Below are positions 57,325 to 64,000 of a stretch of 64,000 nucleotides of DNA, one piece after another. Below the pieces are notes generated by a model, which had not been told where the DNA came from, searched no databases, and saw only the letters and a list, made by a program, of their open reading frames with translations. Source of the DNA: Anarhynchus alexandrinus (Eukaryota > Chordata > Aves > Charadriiformes > Charadriidae); contig VUYV01000080.1 of assembly GCA_008711295.1 (NCBI GenBank), forward strand, positions 1,614,465 to 1,678,464. The letters are read 5' to 3'. A program made the position numbers and the translations under genes. Numbering within the stretch: the first letter of the stretch is position 1; every line of letters begins with the position of its first letter.

Positions 57325-64000
<6,676 letters not shown>

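Overview
This is a vertebrate, almost certainly avian, nuclear genome window. The evidence is multi-exon genes with GT-AG splicing, three recognisable CR1 LINE fragments, short introns in a GC-rich context, CpG islands, assembly gaps (111 Ns at 29881-29991 and 2 Ns at 50851-50852), and an MNX2 (MNR2) homeobox gene, which birds keep and mammals are understood to have lost. Gene content and order match the CFAP65 - MNX2 - IHH interval on chicken chromosome 7, the Rose-comb locus. Nothing prokaryotic, plasmid-borne or viral was recognised.

Layout. All three genes lie on the minus strand, so they read right to left. (1) 136-29001: CFAP65 (formerly CCDC108), 28 coding exons reconstructed from splice sites, reading phase and protein similarity. 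They encode 1562 complete codons in one unbroken frame. The last roughly 300-350 residues lie beyond the left edge. Its CpG-island promoter at about 29.5-29.87 kb carries a strong RFX X-box. (2) 29.99-30.52 kb: a G-rich minisatellite that abuts the sequence gap. (3) 30.5-33.6 kb: intergenic sequence with two AT-rich islands that look like conserved regulatory DNA. (4) 33634-42756: MNX2, three coding exons and 300 aa, with a 7.6-kb first intron and a large CpG island at the 5' end. (5) 43.1-55.7 kb: a GC-rich intergenic desert in which I see no gene. It is studded with short AT-rich islands full of homeodomain, FOX, TCF and GATA-like sites. (6) 55.7-61.4 kb: IHH exons 3 and 2 with a probable 3' UTR. 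Exon 1 (signal peptide and start of the signalling domain) is beyond the right edge. (7) 61.4-64.0 kb: part of IHH intron 1, with a degenerate tandem array at its end.

How the genes relate. CFAP65 is a structural protein of the motile axoneme and sperm flagellum. MNX2 is a motor-neuron-type homeodomain transcription factor. IHH is a secreted morphogen of cartilage and gut. They do not form a pathway. The MNX2-IHH pairing mirrors MNX1-SHH on human 7q36, so the neighbourhood looks like a whole-genome-duplication paralogon. In chicken, a large inversion with a breakpoint in CCDC108/CFAP65 relocates MNR2 and causes both the rose comb and poor sperm motility.

The least explained item is a possible transcription unit, or alternative terminal exon, inside IHH intron 2 (59.15-60.6 kb). 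There a CpG-rich block, a strong splice acceptor, a 104-codon open frame and a good poly(A) signal line up on the minus strand.
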